Notes under the pieces: model-generated
The model's database searches: none
What the model was told of the DNA's origin: nothing
Seen by the model: the letters and a program-made list of their open reading frames with translations, nothing else
Translations under genes and position numbers: made by a program
DNA from: an uncultured Alphaproteobacteria bacterium
Lineage (GTDB): Bacteria; Pseudomonadota; Alphaproteobacteria; HIMB59
Length of the DNA stretch: 32,476 nucleotides
Assembly (NCBI GenBank): GCA_902617465.1
Contig: CACMWO010000006.1
Coordinates: forward strand, 1 to 32,476
Reading direction: 5' to 3'
In this document: positions 32,190 to 32,476 of the stretch, one piece after another
How the letters are laid out: each line of letters begins with the position of its first letter
Numbering within the stretch: the first letter of the stretch is position 1

Positions 32190-32476
32190 ATGTCAGTTGA
32201 ATTTATCAAAAAAAGCTTAAATGAAAAACAAAGAGCTGAAGAAAACAATAAAGTTAAAGCAGTTGTTGAGAACACTTTAAAAGAAATTGAATTAAAGGGA
32301 GATAGCTATGTAAGAGAATTATCAGAGAAATTTGATAAATACTCACCTAGTTCATTTAGATTATCCGAAGATGAAATAAGTAAATTAGTGGATGAAGTTT
32401 CTGATAATGACAAAGAGGATATTAGATTTGCACAAAAACAAGTTCGATCGTTTGCTGAGGCACAATTAAAAAGTTT
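32190..32476 (+). CDS. Histidinol dehydrogenase (HisD) superfamily protein, 3' truncated by window end
   Basis: Absent from ORF track; manual translation MSVEFIKKSLNEKQRAEENNKVKAVVENTLKEIELKGDSYVRELSEKFDKYSPSSFRLSEDEISKLVDEVSDNDKEDIRFAQKQVRSFAEAQLKS matches HisD N-terminal pattern; starts 2 bp after previous stop. Confidence 0.85.
   Translation, partial: MSVEFIKKSLNEKQRAEENNKVKAVVENTLKEIELKGDSYVRELSEKFDKYSPSSFRLSEDEISKLVDEVSDNDKEDIRFAQKQVRSFAEAQLKS

Noticed and set aside
24557-32476. Reading the SnoaL cluster as a polyketide biosynthetic gene cluster
   Set aside because: No ketosynthase, acyltransferase or ACP motif is present; SnoaL fold alone does not indicate polyketide synthesis.

Overview
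AT-rich, compact bacterial window, probably from a streamlined marine alphaproteobacterium (inferred from gene content and style). From left to right: (1) a LysR regulator cut by the window edge and an unusual ArgD/ArgB/ArgC-like set with a P-loop protein that may be DUF1611/DgcN-like; (2) an AlaC-type aminotransferase; (3) guaB-guaA, with a 21-nt copy of the guaA 3' end about 515 bp downstream that brackets a small MGMT/Atl-like ORF, resembling attL/attR; (4) an O-acetylhomoserine sulfhydrylase-type PLP enzyme, an alpha/beta hydrolase and a GFA protein; (5) three dispersed secreted proteins (PL13-like, FG-GAP, alginate-lyase-like); (6) an apparent glucosylglycerate synthesis, uptake and phosphorolysis operon (SBP, two permeases, glycerate kinase, GpgP, GpgS, GH13_18) with no ABC ATPase in the window; (7) an accessory locus (about 24.5-32.5 kb) with five SnoaL/NTF2-like proteins (nine apparent domains), a core-MetE-like enzyme, an RraA-like aldolase, a double cupin and a truncated HisD-like dehydrogenase missing from the ORF track. 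The best candidates for something undescribed are (7), the ArgBC plus P-loop cluster, and the guaA-end duplication. No rRNA, tRNA, CRISPR array or transposase was seen. All family calls come from reading motifs, not from database searches.
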